Notes: generated from the letters alone by a model not told the origin. DNA of 36,607 bases from Deltaproteobacteria bacterium (GCA_016875225.1 VGRW01000032.1:1-36607), one strand, 5' to 3'. Counted from the stretch's first letter, positions 24,764 to 33,058 are shown. Made by a program: numbers and translations.

Positions 24764-27700
24764 ATGCGTTGGATCTCGAAGACAGCGCTCGACTGGCCTC
24801 GCGCCACGCTTCTCGTCTGCGCCCTCGTGACGCTCTCGGTCGGCGCGGGCGGATTGCGACTGGAGCTGCGCACCGACGGCGAGGCGCTCCTCCCCGACGG
24901 GCACCCGGTCGTGCGCCGCGACGTCGAGGACCGGCTGCGCTTTCGCGATCCGCGCACGGTCCTGCTTCTGGTCGACGCTCGCCCCGGCGGGAAGTCACTC
25001 GCAACGAAGGACGGATTTCGCTACCTGCGCGAGCTGCACGCACGGCTCGAGGGCCAGGACGTGCTGCAGCCGGGCGGAATCGTCTCGATCGCGGGCCTGC
25101 CGCGCCTGGGGCGCGACTCCGAACAGATCGACGTGGGAAGGAGCCTCGACCGCATCCCCGACGATCCCGAAGAGTTCGCGACCCTGCTCGCGGAGCTCCG
25201 CGCTCGTTCGCTCGTCGACGGGCTGCTTCTCGCGCGCGACGGGAAGAGCGCCCTCTTCGTGCTGCCGCTCTCCGAAGCCACGAGCGTCGAAGCGGCGGTC
25301 GCGAGCCTGTCGGCGTTCGTCGCCGCAGCGGACGATGCCGACTTCGAGCTTCTGCTCGGCGGGCCGCTCGTGGCGGAGACCGGCCTCGGCGAGCAGGTGC
25401 TCTCGGATCTGGCGCGGCTGGTCCCGCTGATGATCGTCGCGATCGCGGCGCTGCTCTTCGCGATGCTCGGCAGCGTCGGTGGCGTGCTGCTGCCGCTGGC
25501 CAAGACCGGCGTCGTGCTGATCGCGACCTTCGGCGCGATGGGCTGGGCCGGGGCGCCGATCTCGCTGGTGTCGACCATCCTTCCCGTCGTGTTGATGGCG
25601 ACCTGCATCACCGACGAGGTGCACCTGCTCGAACGCCTCGCCGCCCGCCCCGCGAGCGACTCGCGGCGCGCGCGGGTCGAGGCCGTGCTCGCAGAGATCG
25701 GCCGCCCGATCGTGCTCACCTCCGTGACCACGGCGCTCGGCTTCCTCTCCTTCACCAGCACGTCGATCGGACCGCTGCGCGGGTTCGGGCTCTTCGCCTC
25801 GTTCGGCATCCTGCTCGCGATGTGTCTGAGCTTCAGCGCGATTCCCGCTCTGATCTCGCTCCTGCCCGAGCGACTTCTGCTGCGTGCGCGGCGGCCCGTC
25901 GCCGCGGCCTGGCAGAGCCGGATCGGCGCCAGCGCGGCCCGGCGCCCGGGAGCGTGCTTCGCGCTCGCGACCGCAGCGCTGCTTCTCGTCCTGCCGGGCG
26001 TCTTCTCGCTTCGAGTCAGTGACTCGTGGGTGGAGAACTTCGACCCGGACACCGATCTGGTGCGGGCGGATCGGCGGATCAACGAATCGTTCTGGGGGAC
26101 CTATCGGCTGGACGTCGTGCTCGAGGGCGAGCCCGGGCTCTTCCGCGACCCGCCCGGCGTCGCGCTGGTCGAGCGGGTCTGCCAGCTTGCCGCACACGCC
26201 CCCCACGTCGGCGGCTGTGAGAGCGAGCTCTCGGTGCTCGAGGAACTGGCCGGGCCGATGGGGGTGGCGAAGCCGCTCTCGGCCCTGCCGGCGGGCCAGC
26301 TCTGGGATCTGTTCACGCTCGCGGAGCTCTCCGAGGCCAGCGGCCTCGCCCATTCGCTGACCGACACCGCAGCGCGCGTGCGCCTCTACGTGCGAAGCCC
26401 CGACTACGCGCAGGCCCGAGAGCTCCTGGACCGGCTCGAGCGCGAGCTGGCGACCGAGCTATCCGACACCGGTGTGCGTCACCACCTGGGCGGAGACCTC
26501 GCGGTCAGCTCGGCCCTGGTCGAGGCGATCGTCTACAACCAGCTGCGCTCGATCGCGTGGAGCCTGATCACCGTCGCGCTGCTGCTGCTCGCCGTCGCGC
26601 GGCGCCTCTCGGCGCTTCTCGCCGTGGTCCCCGTCTGCGCGGCGAGCCTGGGCCTGTTCGGCTGGATGGGACTTGCCGGAATCGAGCTCGGCATCGCGAC
26701 CAGCATGTTCGCGAGCCTGGCGGTCGGCGTGGGCGTCGACTTTGGCATCCACTTCATCCACCGCTACGAACTGGAGCTGCGCGAGGGCGCCGGGTTCGCC
26801 GCCGCGATCCGGGGGACGTTCGAGAAGACGGGCAACGGCCTGCTCTGGAACTCCCTGGTCCTGGCCGCCGGCTTCAGCGTTCTGATCACGTCGAGCCTGA
26901 AGCCGAATCACAGCCTCGGGCTGCTTCTCGCCGGCGCGGTGATCGCCTGCCACCTCGCCACGCTCCTGCTGCTCCCGCTCCTGCTTCGCCCGGGATCGCG
27001 CTCGACCGCGATCGGGGTCGCCAGCCTCCTGCTCGCCGGCGCGCTCGCACAGCCATCGAGCGCCGCGGAGCTGCCCTGCGCAGGCGCGCCCGACGCCGAG
27101 GCCACGGCGCTGATGGCGCGCCTGGAGCGGGCGCGGCGCGGCCAGGCGCGAATCGAGCACATTCGGATCGAGACCGTCTACCCCGAGGGAAGCCGGCTCG
27201 CGAGCAGCCTCGGAGCGGGGCTCTCTGCGAAGACGCTCTGGGGCGCGGTGAACGGCGACCCCGATGAGACCTGGATCCTGTTCGTGTTCTCCGGCCCGGG
27301 GCGGATGGCCGGCACGTCGCTTCTGATCCAGGACTTCGCCGGCGCGGAGCAAGCCGACGGAACCTGGTTCTACCTGCGCGCATTCGAGAGCTTCCGCAAG
27401 CTCGAAGGCCGCGTCGAGCGCGCGGTCGTGCCCGGCTCGGCACTCTCCTACGAGGACGCGCGCGAGTACATCGCGACCGCGAAATACACCTTCCGCGCGG
27501 GCGGACGCGTAGGCGAGCGCGGCGTGCGCGTCATCGCGTGCCCCGCCACGCCGGAGCTCGCCGATCGCCTCGGTTACGGCGCGCTGCTCGTCGACGTGGA
27601 CGAGAAGCGAGAGCTCGTCGAGCGCATCGACTACCGCGGTCCGGGCGGAGGCCCGCTCAAGCGCTACGAGCTCGTCGATGCGGTCCGGGTGGGCGACCGC

Positions 27701-27961
27701 GAGCTGCCCCGCGAAGTCGCGCTCGTGCACGTCGCGGACGGGTTCGAGAACCGGATCCACTACGAGTACTGGCCGACCTCGGCCGGTCTTCCTGCCGAGC
27801 TCTTCCGGCCCGATCTCTCGCAGGGCGGGTTCCTGGAGCGGCTGCGCGCGCTGCTGCACGAGCGCGGCCTCGGCGAGCGCATCGACGCGGAGCTCGAACA
27901 GGCGAATGCGAGCATGCGCGCCTACGACGAGCGCGCGCGCAGCGAGCGGCGCGGACCCTAG
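24764..27961 (+). CDS. RND/MMPL-family exporter fused to a C-terminal LolA-like lipoprotein-sorting domain
   Basis: A 1,065-residue fusion. Residues 1-745 form an RND/MMPL permease: N-terminal helix, a large periplasmic loop (about 30-215), a helix bundle (for example LVPLMIVAIAALLFAML, SFGILLAMCLSFSAIPALISLL), a second periplasmic loop (about 420-590) and a second bundle (AWSLITVALLLLAVA, FASLAVGVGVDFGIHFIHRY, LLLAGAVIACHLATLLLLPLLL). The GVDFGIHFIHRYE motif is typical of HpnN-like lipid exporters. Then AIGVASLLLAGALAQPSSAA (about 749-768) looks like a complete signal peptide. After it, residues 769-1065 resemble an outer-membrane lipoprotein-sorting protein (EHIRIETVYPEGSRL, DETWILFVFSGPGRMAGTSLLIQDF, TWFYLRAFESFRKLEG). 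It starts nine bases after the thioesterase, so it likely exports the cassette's product to the outer membrane. Confidence 0.88.
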   Translation: MRWISKTALDWPRATLLVCALVTLSVGAGGLRLELRTDGEALLPDGHPVVRRDVEDRLRFRDPRTVLLLVDARPGGKSLATKDGFRYLRELHARLEGQDVLQPGGIVSIAGLPRLGRDSEQIDVGRSLDRIPDDPEEFATLLAELRARSLVDGLLLARDGKSALFVLPLSEATSVEAAVASLSAFVAAADDADFELLLGGPLVAETGLGEQVLSDLARLVPLMIVAIAALLFAMLGSVGGVLLPLAKTGVVLIATFGAMGWAGAPISLVSTILPVVLMATCITDEVHLLERLAARPASDSRRARVEAVLAEIGRPIVLTSVTTALGFLSFTSTSIGPLRGFGLFASFGILLAMCLSFSAIPALISLLPERLLLRARRPVAAAWQSRIGASAARRPGACFALATAALLLVLPGVFSLRVSDSWVENFDPDTDLVRADRRINESFWGTYRLDVVLEGEPGLFRDPPGVALVERVCQLAAHAPHVGGCESELSVLEELAGPMGVAKPLSALPAGQLWDLFTLAELSEASGLAHSLTDTAARVRLYVRSPDYAQARELLDRLERELATELSDTGVRHHLGGDLAVSSALVEAIVYNQLRSIAWSLITVALLLLAVARRLSALLAVVPVCAASLGLFGWMGLAGIELGIATSMFASLAVGVGVDFGIHFIHRYELELREGAGFAAAIRGTFEKTGNGLLWNSLVLAAGFSVLITSSLKPNHSLGLLLAGAVIACHLATLLLLPLLLRPGSRSTAIGVASLLLAGALAQPSSAAELPCAGAPDAEATALMARLERARRGQARIEHIRIETVYPEGSRLASSLGAGLSAKTLWGAVNGDPDETWILFVFSGPGRMAGTSLLIQDFAGAEQADGTWFYLRAFESFRKLEGRVERAVVPGSALSYEDAREYIATAKYTFRAGGRVGERGVRVIACPATPELADRLGYGALLVDVDEKRELVERIDYRGPGGGPLKRYELVDAVRVGDRELPREVALVHVADGFENRIHYEYWPTSAGLPAELFRPDLSQGGFLERLRALLHERGLGERIDAELEQANASMRAYDERARSERRGP

Positions 27962-28383
27962 GAGACCCGGCCGCGCTCGAGGTCGGCGATCAGACGCGCG
28001 TCTTCGATCTCGTGGGTGCGGAAGCGGTCGAGCAGAACCGCGAGGACGCGGCAGGCCTTCAGGGTTTCGCCGCGTTCGATCAGGTCGCACAGGCTCTGCA
28101 GCGTCTCCGACACCTGCGCGTGCGCGACGCGCGCCGCGCGCACGCGCGTGCAGTGTTCGGGAGAGAAGCGCTCGACCAGCGGGAAGTAGACCCGCTCCTC
28201 GAGGTCGAAGTGGGTCTCCAGCGCGCCCGCGAGCTCCTCCACCGCCCTGCGGCTCACCGCGATCCGGCCGCCGCTCAGCGACTCCTCGAGCGCCGCGACC
28301 AGGTGGTCGAGGTCGCTGTGCTCCTCCCACCAGCGTTCGAAGCCGTCCAGGGCTGCGAGCCCTTGCGCGCCCTTAGTTGCCAT
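27958..28383 (-). CDS. Hemerythrin-like HHE cation-binding domain protein
   Basis: A 141-residue four-helix-bundle hemerythrin. Candidate di-iron ligands are His in EEHSDLDHLV (near residue 22), the H..D..E..F helix LETHFDLEERVYFPLVERF (near 55-73), His in RVAHAQV (near 87) and the H..E..D helix FRTHEIEDARLI (near 121). Such proteins bind O2 or NO, or buffer iron in the cytoplasm. Its stop codon lies inside the CTAG shared with the stop of the convergent RND gene. It is divergent from a Crp/Fnr regulator with 94 bases between, which hints at control by oxygen or nitric oxide. No strong ribosome site precedes the ATG at 28383. Confidence 0.85.
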   Translation of the reverse strand: MATKGAQGLAALDGFERWWEEHSDLDHLVAALEESLSGGRIAVSRRAVEELAGALETHFDLEERVYFPLVERFSPEHCTRVRAARVAHAQVSETLQSLCDLIERGETLKACRVLAVLLDRFRTHEIEDARLIADLERGRVS

Positions 28384-28413
28384 TCGATCGGCAGTATGGG
28401 CACGATGCGCCCG

Positions 28414-28436
28414 GTCATCGTATGACGCCAGTCATA
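28414..28436. promoter_or_regulatory. Candidate Crp/Fnr-type operator with three alternating half-sites
   Basis: TATGAC (28421-28426) and GTCATA (28431-28436) form a perfect 6-4-6 inverted repeat around GCCA. An extra GTCAT at 28414-28418 pairs with ATGAC at 28422-28426 around CGT. The 6-4-6 layout is close to the TTGAT-N4-ATCAA boxes of Fnr/Dnr proteins, and a Crp/Fnr gene starts 42 bases downstream. It lies between divergent hemerythrin and regulator genes, so autoregulation plus hemerythrin control is likely. Confidence 0.55.
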
Positions 28437-28477
28437 GCCAACACTTCTCGCGGACCGATCAGGGGCTGGGACGCGAA

Positions 28478-29143
28478 ATGAAGCCGACCCCGCTGGAGAA
28501 GACCGCCCTCTACAAGATCTTCCGGCCCTGGATCGAGCAGCTCCGGCCGTTCTTGAAGCCCCGGAAGTTCGAGGAGGGCCGCTACCTGTACCACGAGAGC
28601 GAGCCTGCCGAGCGCTTCTGGACCGTGCGCAGCGGGGAGGTCCGAACGCTGAAGGCGAGCGCATCGGGCCGCGTGATCACGCTCGAGACCCTGCACGCCG
28701 GCGACCCGTTCGGAATGGCCGCGCTTCGCGCCGACGCGGTCTACACGGAGAGCGCGCAGGCGATCACCGCCTGCGAGGCGTGGTGCGTGCCGCGCAGGGT
28801 GGTGGTCTCGCTCATGGCGAAGGATCCCGAGGTGAGCCGCGCGCTGCTCGCGATCGTCGCGGGAAGGCTGCAGCGCGCGCACGACCGCCTCTGCTCCTTC
28901 GCGCACGACAGCGTCGCTGCCCGGATGGCGCGCACGCTGCTCGACTCGGCCGACGACGAGCGCATCGAGACCACCCGGCGGGTGCTCGGCGAGTCGGCCG
29001 GCACGACGGTCGAGACCGCCATTCGGGTGCTGCGCCGCTTCGAGAAGGCCCGCTGGATCGAAGGCGGCGTGGGCTGGGTGCGGATCCTCGACCGACCCGC
29101 GCTCGAGAACATCGCGCGGGGCGGAGAGGATGTGGACGACTGA
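28478..29143 (+). CDS. Crp/Fnr family transcriptional regulator
   Basis: A 221-residue regulator. The N-terminal cNMP-binding-type beta-roll spans about residues 20-130 (LYHESEPAERFWTVRSGEVRTLK, GRVITLETLHAGDPFGMAAL). The long dimer helix PEVSRALLAIVAGRLQRAHDRL follows, and then the winged helix with TRRVLGESAGTTVETAIRVLRRFEKARWI (about 170-198), a typical recognition helix. The N-terminal Cys cluster that binds Fe-S in Fnr is absent, and the cAMP pocket RS pair of Crp is not evident. A haem- or NO-sensing type (Dnr-like) is therefore possible but unproven. The gene is divergent from hemerythrin across a palindromic operator candidate. It is not part of the enediyne operon, which ends on the same strand 517 bases upstream. 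Confidence 0.9.
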   Translation: MKPTPLEKTALYKIFRPWIEQLRPFLKPRKFEEGRYLYHESEPAERFWTVRSGEVRTLKASASGRVITLETLHAGDPFGMAALRADAVYTESAQAITACEAWCVPRRVVVSLMAKDPEVSRALLAIVAGRLQRAHDRLCSFAHDSVAARMARTLLDSADDERIETTRRVLGESAGTTVETAIRVLRRFEKARWIEGGVGWVRILDRPALENIARGGEDVDD

Positions 29144-29151
29144 GCGGAGCC

Positions 29152-30963
29152 CTACGCCGCGACTTCCGCAGCGTCCGCTCCGCCGACGATCTCGCGCACG
29201 TTGCCGTCGGCATCGGTCAGAACCACCTGGCCTTCGGGATTCCAGGACGAGATCACGAGCCTTCCGTCGCGCAGGAAGCTCACCTGGCTGACCGAATGGC
29301 CCTGCACCGGCGAGACGATCTTCGCGGTGCCGAGCTCCGGCTCCCAGAGCAGAATGCTGCCGTCGTAGTAGCCCGCCGCCACGCGCGCGCCGTCGTGCGA
29401 CCAGGTCACGGTCTTGACCGAGCACGGGTGAGCGTCGTAGCGGGCGATCACGGCGCCGCTCTCGGCGTCGTGCACGCGCACGCCGTGGTCGCGGGACGCG
29501 CTCGCGACGCGCCGACCGCTCGGGTCGAGCGCGACGTCGTTCACGATCGTGCGCGCGACCGGCCAGCGCGAAGCTGCGCCCGCGCCGCCGCTGCGCAGGA
29601 TCTCGCCGTCGCGCCCGCCGCTCAGGTAGGTTCCCGCAGGGCCGCGGCAGAGCCCCTTCGCCGAGCCGTGGTGCGCGCCGAGCACGTTCAGGATCTGGCC
29701 GCTGGTCGCGTCCCAGCGGACCAGCGCCCCCGAGTAGTGCGCGGTCACGAGCTCGCGTCCGCTCTGCGAGAACGCGAGCGCGCAGATCACGTCGTTGATG
29801 CCGCGGATCCGCGTCACCAGCTCGAAGCTCGCGGTGTCGTGGATCGCGACGGAGTCGTCCCAGGAGCCGGTGGCGAGCCTGCGGCCGTCGGGCGAGAAGG
29901 CCGCGCAGATCGGCGGCCCGTCGTGGCCGCGAAGCGAGGCGACGCGAACGCCGTCCGCGATCCGGTACACGCGGGTCCAGCCGTCGTCGGCGGGAACGGC
30001 GACCAGCCGCTCGTCGGGCGAGACCTCCGCGCCGCCCGCGCCGTGCGTGGGCGCGACCGCGAGCGCGCGCGCGGTTCCGTCGGCGCCCCACACCAACGGC
30101 GCGCCGTCGAACGAGCCGGTGACCCAGCCGCGGCCGGCGCCGATCTCCGTGATGGTGCGGGTCCACATCCACGCGTTCGAGACCTCGCGGAGCCGCGCGC
30201 CGGAGCTCGCGTCGAACTCGCGCAGGCGGTGGTCGTAGCTCGCGGTGCAGATGCGGCGACCGTCGCGGCTCCAGCCCACCGCCTTCACCGGCCCGCCATG
30301 GTCGGCCAGCACGCGCACGAGCCGGCCGTCGGGAATCGAGAAGATCCGCGCGCGTCCGTCCATCGACGAGACGACGAGCTGGCGCCCGTCGGGCGAGAAC
30401 GGCGCGTGATCGCACCAGTCCTGCGCGCCCTCGAGAATCGCGAGCTGCGCTCCGGTCCGCGCGTCCCAGAGCCGGGCGGTTCCGTCGTCGGAGGCGGTCG
30501 AGACGAGCGCGCCGTCCGGGCTCCAGTGCACGCCGTTCACGTCGTCGGCGTGTCCCGCGAGCACGTGGAGGCAGATGCCGCTGTCCAGATCCCAGATGCG
30601 CGCGGTGTCGTCGAAGCTCGCGGTGGCGAGCCGCCGTCCGTCCGGCGAGAACGCGACGCAGTTCACGTCGTCGGTGTGGCCGCGCAGCGCGCGAAGCGTC
30701 CGGCCCGTGTCGACCTCGCGCACGTAGGCGGCGTGGTCGCACTCGCCGCTCGCGATCCTGCGCCCGTCGGGCGAGAAGTCGATCCCGTTCACCAGGCTCG
30801 TCGCCTCGATCCGGCGGACCATGCGCCCGGTCCTCGAGTCCCAGATGCGGATCGTCGCGTCGTAGCTTCCCGACGCGATGAAACGCGCGTCGCGCGACGC
30901 CGTCGTGCAGCTGATCGGCGCGATGTGCGCGTCGGACTCCGACGCTCGCGAGGACTCGCTCAT
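29152..30963 (-). CDS. WD40-repeat protein B (14 repeats, no other domain)
   Basis: A 603-residue protein made only of WD40-type repeats. Fourteen units of about 41-44 residues can be laid out from the start to the end, with typical cores such as GHTDDVNCVAFSPDGRRLATASFDDTARIWD and GHADDVNGVHWSPDG; units 7, 11 and 14 are the most diverged. Fourteen blades suit two seven-bladed propellers. No signal peptide, kinase, NACHT or protease domain is attached, so it is probably a cytoplasmic scaffold. The ATG at 30963 has GGGAG five bases upstream and overlaps the stop of the preceding WD40 gene (ATGA), so the two proteins are made together and could pair. The partner is unknown. Confidence 0.88.
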   Translation of the reverse strand: MSESSRASESDAHIAPISCTTASRDARFIASGSYDATIRIWDSRTGRMVRRIEATSLVNGIDFSPDGRRIASGECDHAAYVREVDTGRTLRALRGHTDDVNCVAFSPDGRRLATASFDDTARIWDLDSGICLHVLAGHADDVNGVHWSPDGALVSTASDDGTARLWDARTGAQLAILEGAQDWCDHAPFSPDGRQLVVSSMDGRARIFSIPDGRLVRVLADHGGPVKAVGWSRDGRRICTASYDHRLREFDASSGARLREVSNAWMWTRTITEIGAGRGWVTGSFDGAPLVWGADGTARALAVAPTHGAGGAEVSPDERLVAVPADDGWTRVYRIADGVRVASLRGHDGPPICAAFSPDGRRLATGSWDDSVAIHDTASFELVTRIRGINDVICALAFSQSGRELVTAHYSGALVRWDATSGQILNVLGAHHGSAKGLCRGPAGTYLSGGRDGEILRSGGAGAASRWPVARTIVNDVALDPSGRRVASASRDHGVRVHDAESGAVIARYDAHPCSVKTVTWSHDGARVAAGYYDGSILLWEPELGTAKIVSPVQGHSVSQVSFLRDGRLVISSWNPEGQVVLTDADGNVREIVGGADAAEVAA

Positions 30964-32807
30964 GAATTCTCCCGGGGGCCGGTCGCGGGCGAGGCCGCGC
31001 GCATCTGCTCGTGCGGGATCAGCACCTCGCTGGTCCCGCGATCCACGTCCCACACGCGGCAGGTGCCGTCGCGGCTGCCGCTAAAGAGCCGCCCGTCGGG
31101 CGCCCAGTCGATGCTCGAGATCTGACGCGTGTGCCCGAGCAGGCTTCCGATCAGCTCGCCGCCGAGCACGTCGTAGACGCGGATCGTGGTGTCGAAGGAG
31201 CAGGACGCGATGCGCTTTCCGTCGCGCGAGAAGCGCGCGTCCCAGACGCTCAAGCCGTGGCCTTCGAGCACGCGCAGGCAGCGGCCCTCGCGGTCCCAGA
31301 TTCGCGTCGTGCGATCGCGCGAGCTCGAGGCGAGCAGCGTTCCGTCGGGCGACCAGCTGGTGGAGAAGAGCAGATCGGTGTGGCCGCGGCACTCGACGCG
31401 CCGATCGCCGCCCGGCGCGTGCAGACTCACCGTGGCGTCGCGCGATGCGGACGCGATCCACTCGCCGTCCGGGGACCAGGCCACGCAGTAGACCGGCTCG
31501 GGGTGGTCGCTGAAACCGGAGAGGCGCGCGCCGCTCGACGCGTCCAGGATCTCGACGTCGCCGTCCTCGAGGCCGATGGCCAGACGCGAGCCGTCCGGCG
31601 ACCAGCTCACCGCGTAGACGCCGACCGGGCGCTGGAAGCGCGTCGGGATCGGAGCGAGCGCGCCCCGGGGTGTGGTCCAGACCGCGACGCCGCCGTCGAG
31701 CGACGTGCTGGCCAGGCGCTGGCCGTCCGGCGACCACTCCATTCCCTTCACCGCCTTCGGGTGCACGTCCTCGAGCACGGCGATCGGCGCGCCAGACGCG
31801 TCGGTCACGCGAAGCGAGCGGTCCGCGCCGGCGATCGCGACGCGCTGGCCTCCGGGCGCGACCCGCACGCGCGACACCGAACGGTTTCGCCCGGGCAGGC
31901 TCCGCTCGAGCGCGCGCCTCTCGAAGTCGTAGATGCGCACGCGCGCGTCGATCGAGGTCGTGGCCAGGCGCCGGCCGTCCGGCGACCACGAGACCCACTC
32001 GATCTCGTCGGTGTGCCCGCCGAGGCTCGCGATTCGCTCGCCCGTCGCCAGATCCCAGACGCGCAGATCGCGGTCGTGTCCGGCGCTCGCGATCCGCAGC
32101 CCGTCGGGGGAGACGCTCGCCGCGTCGATGTCGTCCTCGTGCGCCTCGATCACCCGGACCAGACGCCGACCGCGCACGTCCCAGACGCGAACGGTGCGGT
32201 CGTGCGAGGCGCTGACCAGGAATCGGGAGTCGGGCGTCCAGTCGACGGTGTTGACGTGGTGCGTGTGACCGCGGAGCTCGCAGACGAGCTTCCAATCGGA
32301 CGTGTCGAAGATCCGCACGCCGTGGTCGTCGCAGCAGGTCGCGAGCAAGCCTCCGTCCGGAGAGAAGCGCGCGTCCTTGGCCAGCGAAGGGTGCGCGTCG
32401 ATCACGCCGACGGCGGCGCCCGTCTCTCCGTCCCAGAGGCGGACGAGCGCGTCGCTCGCGCCGGTGACGAGAATCCGCCCGTCGGGGCTCCAGCCGGTGG
32501 CCCAGACTCCCCCGCTGTGCCCGGTGAGCAGGTGCAACCTCCGGCCGTCCGCGGGATCCCAGATCGCCGCGGTCGCGTCGTCGCTTCCGGTGGCGAGCCG
32601 ACGGCCGTCCGGGCGCCAGGTGACCGACCAGACCGCGCGAGAGTGGCCGATCAAGTGCCGCAGCGCCGCGCCCGTTCGCGCGTCCCAGAGGATCGCGGAG
32701 CCGTCCTCGGAGCTCGAGGCCAGCGTCGAGCCGTCGGGGCTCCAGGTCACCATCCAGGACGGGGCGGTGTGGCCGTTCGCTGCGTCTGCCGATTCCCGAA
32801 TCGTCAC
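30960..32807 (-). CDS. WD40-repeat protein A (14 repeats, no other domain)
   Basis: A 615-residue protein also made of fourteen WD40 units, better conserved than its neighbour (for example GHSRAVWSVTWRPDGRRLATGSDD, GHTDEIEWVSWSPDGRRLATTS, GHTDLLFSTSWSPDGTLLASSSRD). Unit 8 has lost its WD (LRVTDASG). The start is GTG at 32807, six bases after GGAGG; the frame continues upstream to 33041 but with poor composition. It is the first gene of a two-gene operon; its TGA overlaps the ATG of protein B. It may have arisen with protein B by duplication. Two propellers in one chain suggest a scaffold or a sensor interface, but no effector domain is present. Confidence 0.88.
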   Translation of the reverse strand: MTIRESADAANGHTAPSWMVTWSPDGSTLASSSEDGSAILWDARTGAALRHLIGHSRAVWSVTWRPDGRRLATGSDDATAAIWDPADGRRLHLLTGHSGGVWATGWSPDGRILVTGASDALVRLWDGETGAAVGVIDAHPSLAKDARFSPDGGLLATCCDDHGVRIFDTSDWKLVCELRGHTHHVNTVDWTPDSRFLVSASHDRTVRVWDVRGRRLVRVIEAHEDDIDAASVSPDGLRIASAGHDRDLRVWDLATGERIASLGGHTDEIEWVSWSPDGRRLATTSIDARVRIYDFERRALERSLPGRNRSVSRVRVAPGGQRVAIAGADRSLRVTDASGAPIAVLEDVHPKAVKGMEWSPDGQRLASTSLDGGVAVWTTPRGALAPIPTRFQRPVGVYAVSWSPDGSRLAIGLEDGDVEILDASSGARLSGFSDHPEPVYCVAWSPDGEWIASASRDATVSLHAPGGDRRVECRGHTDLLFSTSWSPDGTLLASSSRDRTTRIWDREGRCLRVLEGHGLSVWDARFSRDGKRIASCSFDTTIRVYDVLGGELIGSLLGHTRQISSIDWAPDGRLFSGSRDGTCRVWDVDRGTSEVLIPHEQMRAASPATGPRENS

Positions 32808-33058
32808 TCGTTCCTCCCCGGCGACCTGTGCGAGCCCGCGCCGGCGAGCACGGGAATGCAAGTTGCTTGCCGCATGGACACGAACCGCATCGACCGCGGA
32901 AGTCGTTGCAAGAGCTGAGGTTTTCTGGGGCGATGGAGATTCGGGAACGCGCCGCTGTTCGACGATTCGAACCGATCGCGAAGGCCACCGGGAGCGGGCC
33001 CCGGAAGGGGCCGCGCGAGAAGGGAAAACCCGGCGTTCCAAATCCTGAACCGAGCGCC
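32808..33058. promoter_or_regulatory. Intergenic region with palindromes between the WD40 operon and the cytochrome b/Fe-S gene
   Basis: About 250 bases between divergent starts. It contains a 5-3-5 palindrome GCAAG-TTG-CTTGC at 32858-32870, with another GCAAG at 32908-32912, and a 6-4-6 hairpin GGCCCC-GGAA-GGGGCC at 32997-33012. An open frame from ATG at 32933 joins the Fe-S gene, but its codons lack the usual GC-rich third positions, so I treat it as leader. Confidence 0.4.

Noticed and set aside
29152-32807. DNA tandem repeat array
   Set aside because: The repetition is at protein level (WD40 units of about 42 codons); the nucleotide copies are too diverged to be a recent DNA repeat.
32828-33058. 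N-terminal extension of the cytochrome b/Fe-S protein
   Set aside because: Codons lack the GC-rich third positions of the gene, residues look non-conserved, and a hairpin and dyad lie in it.
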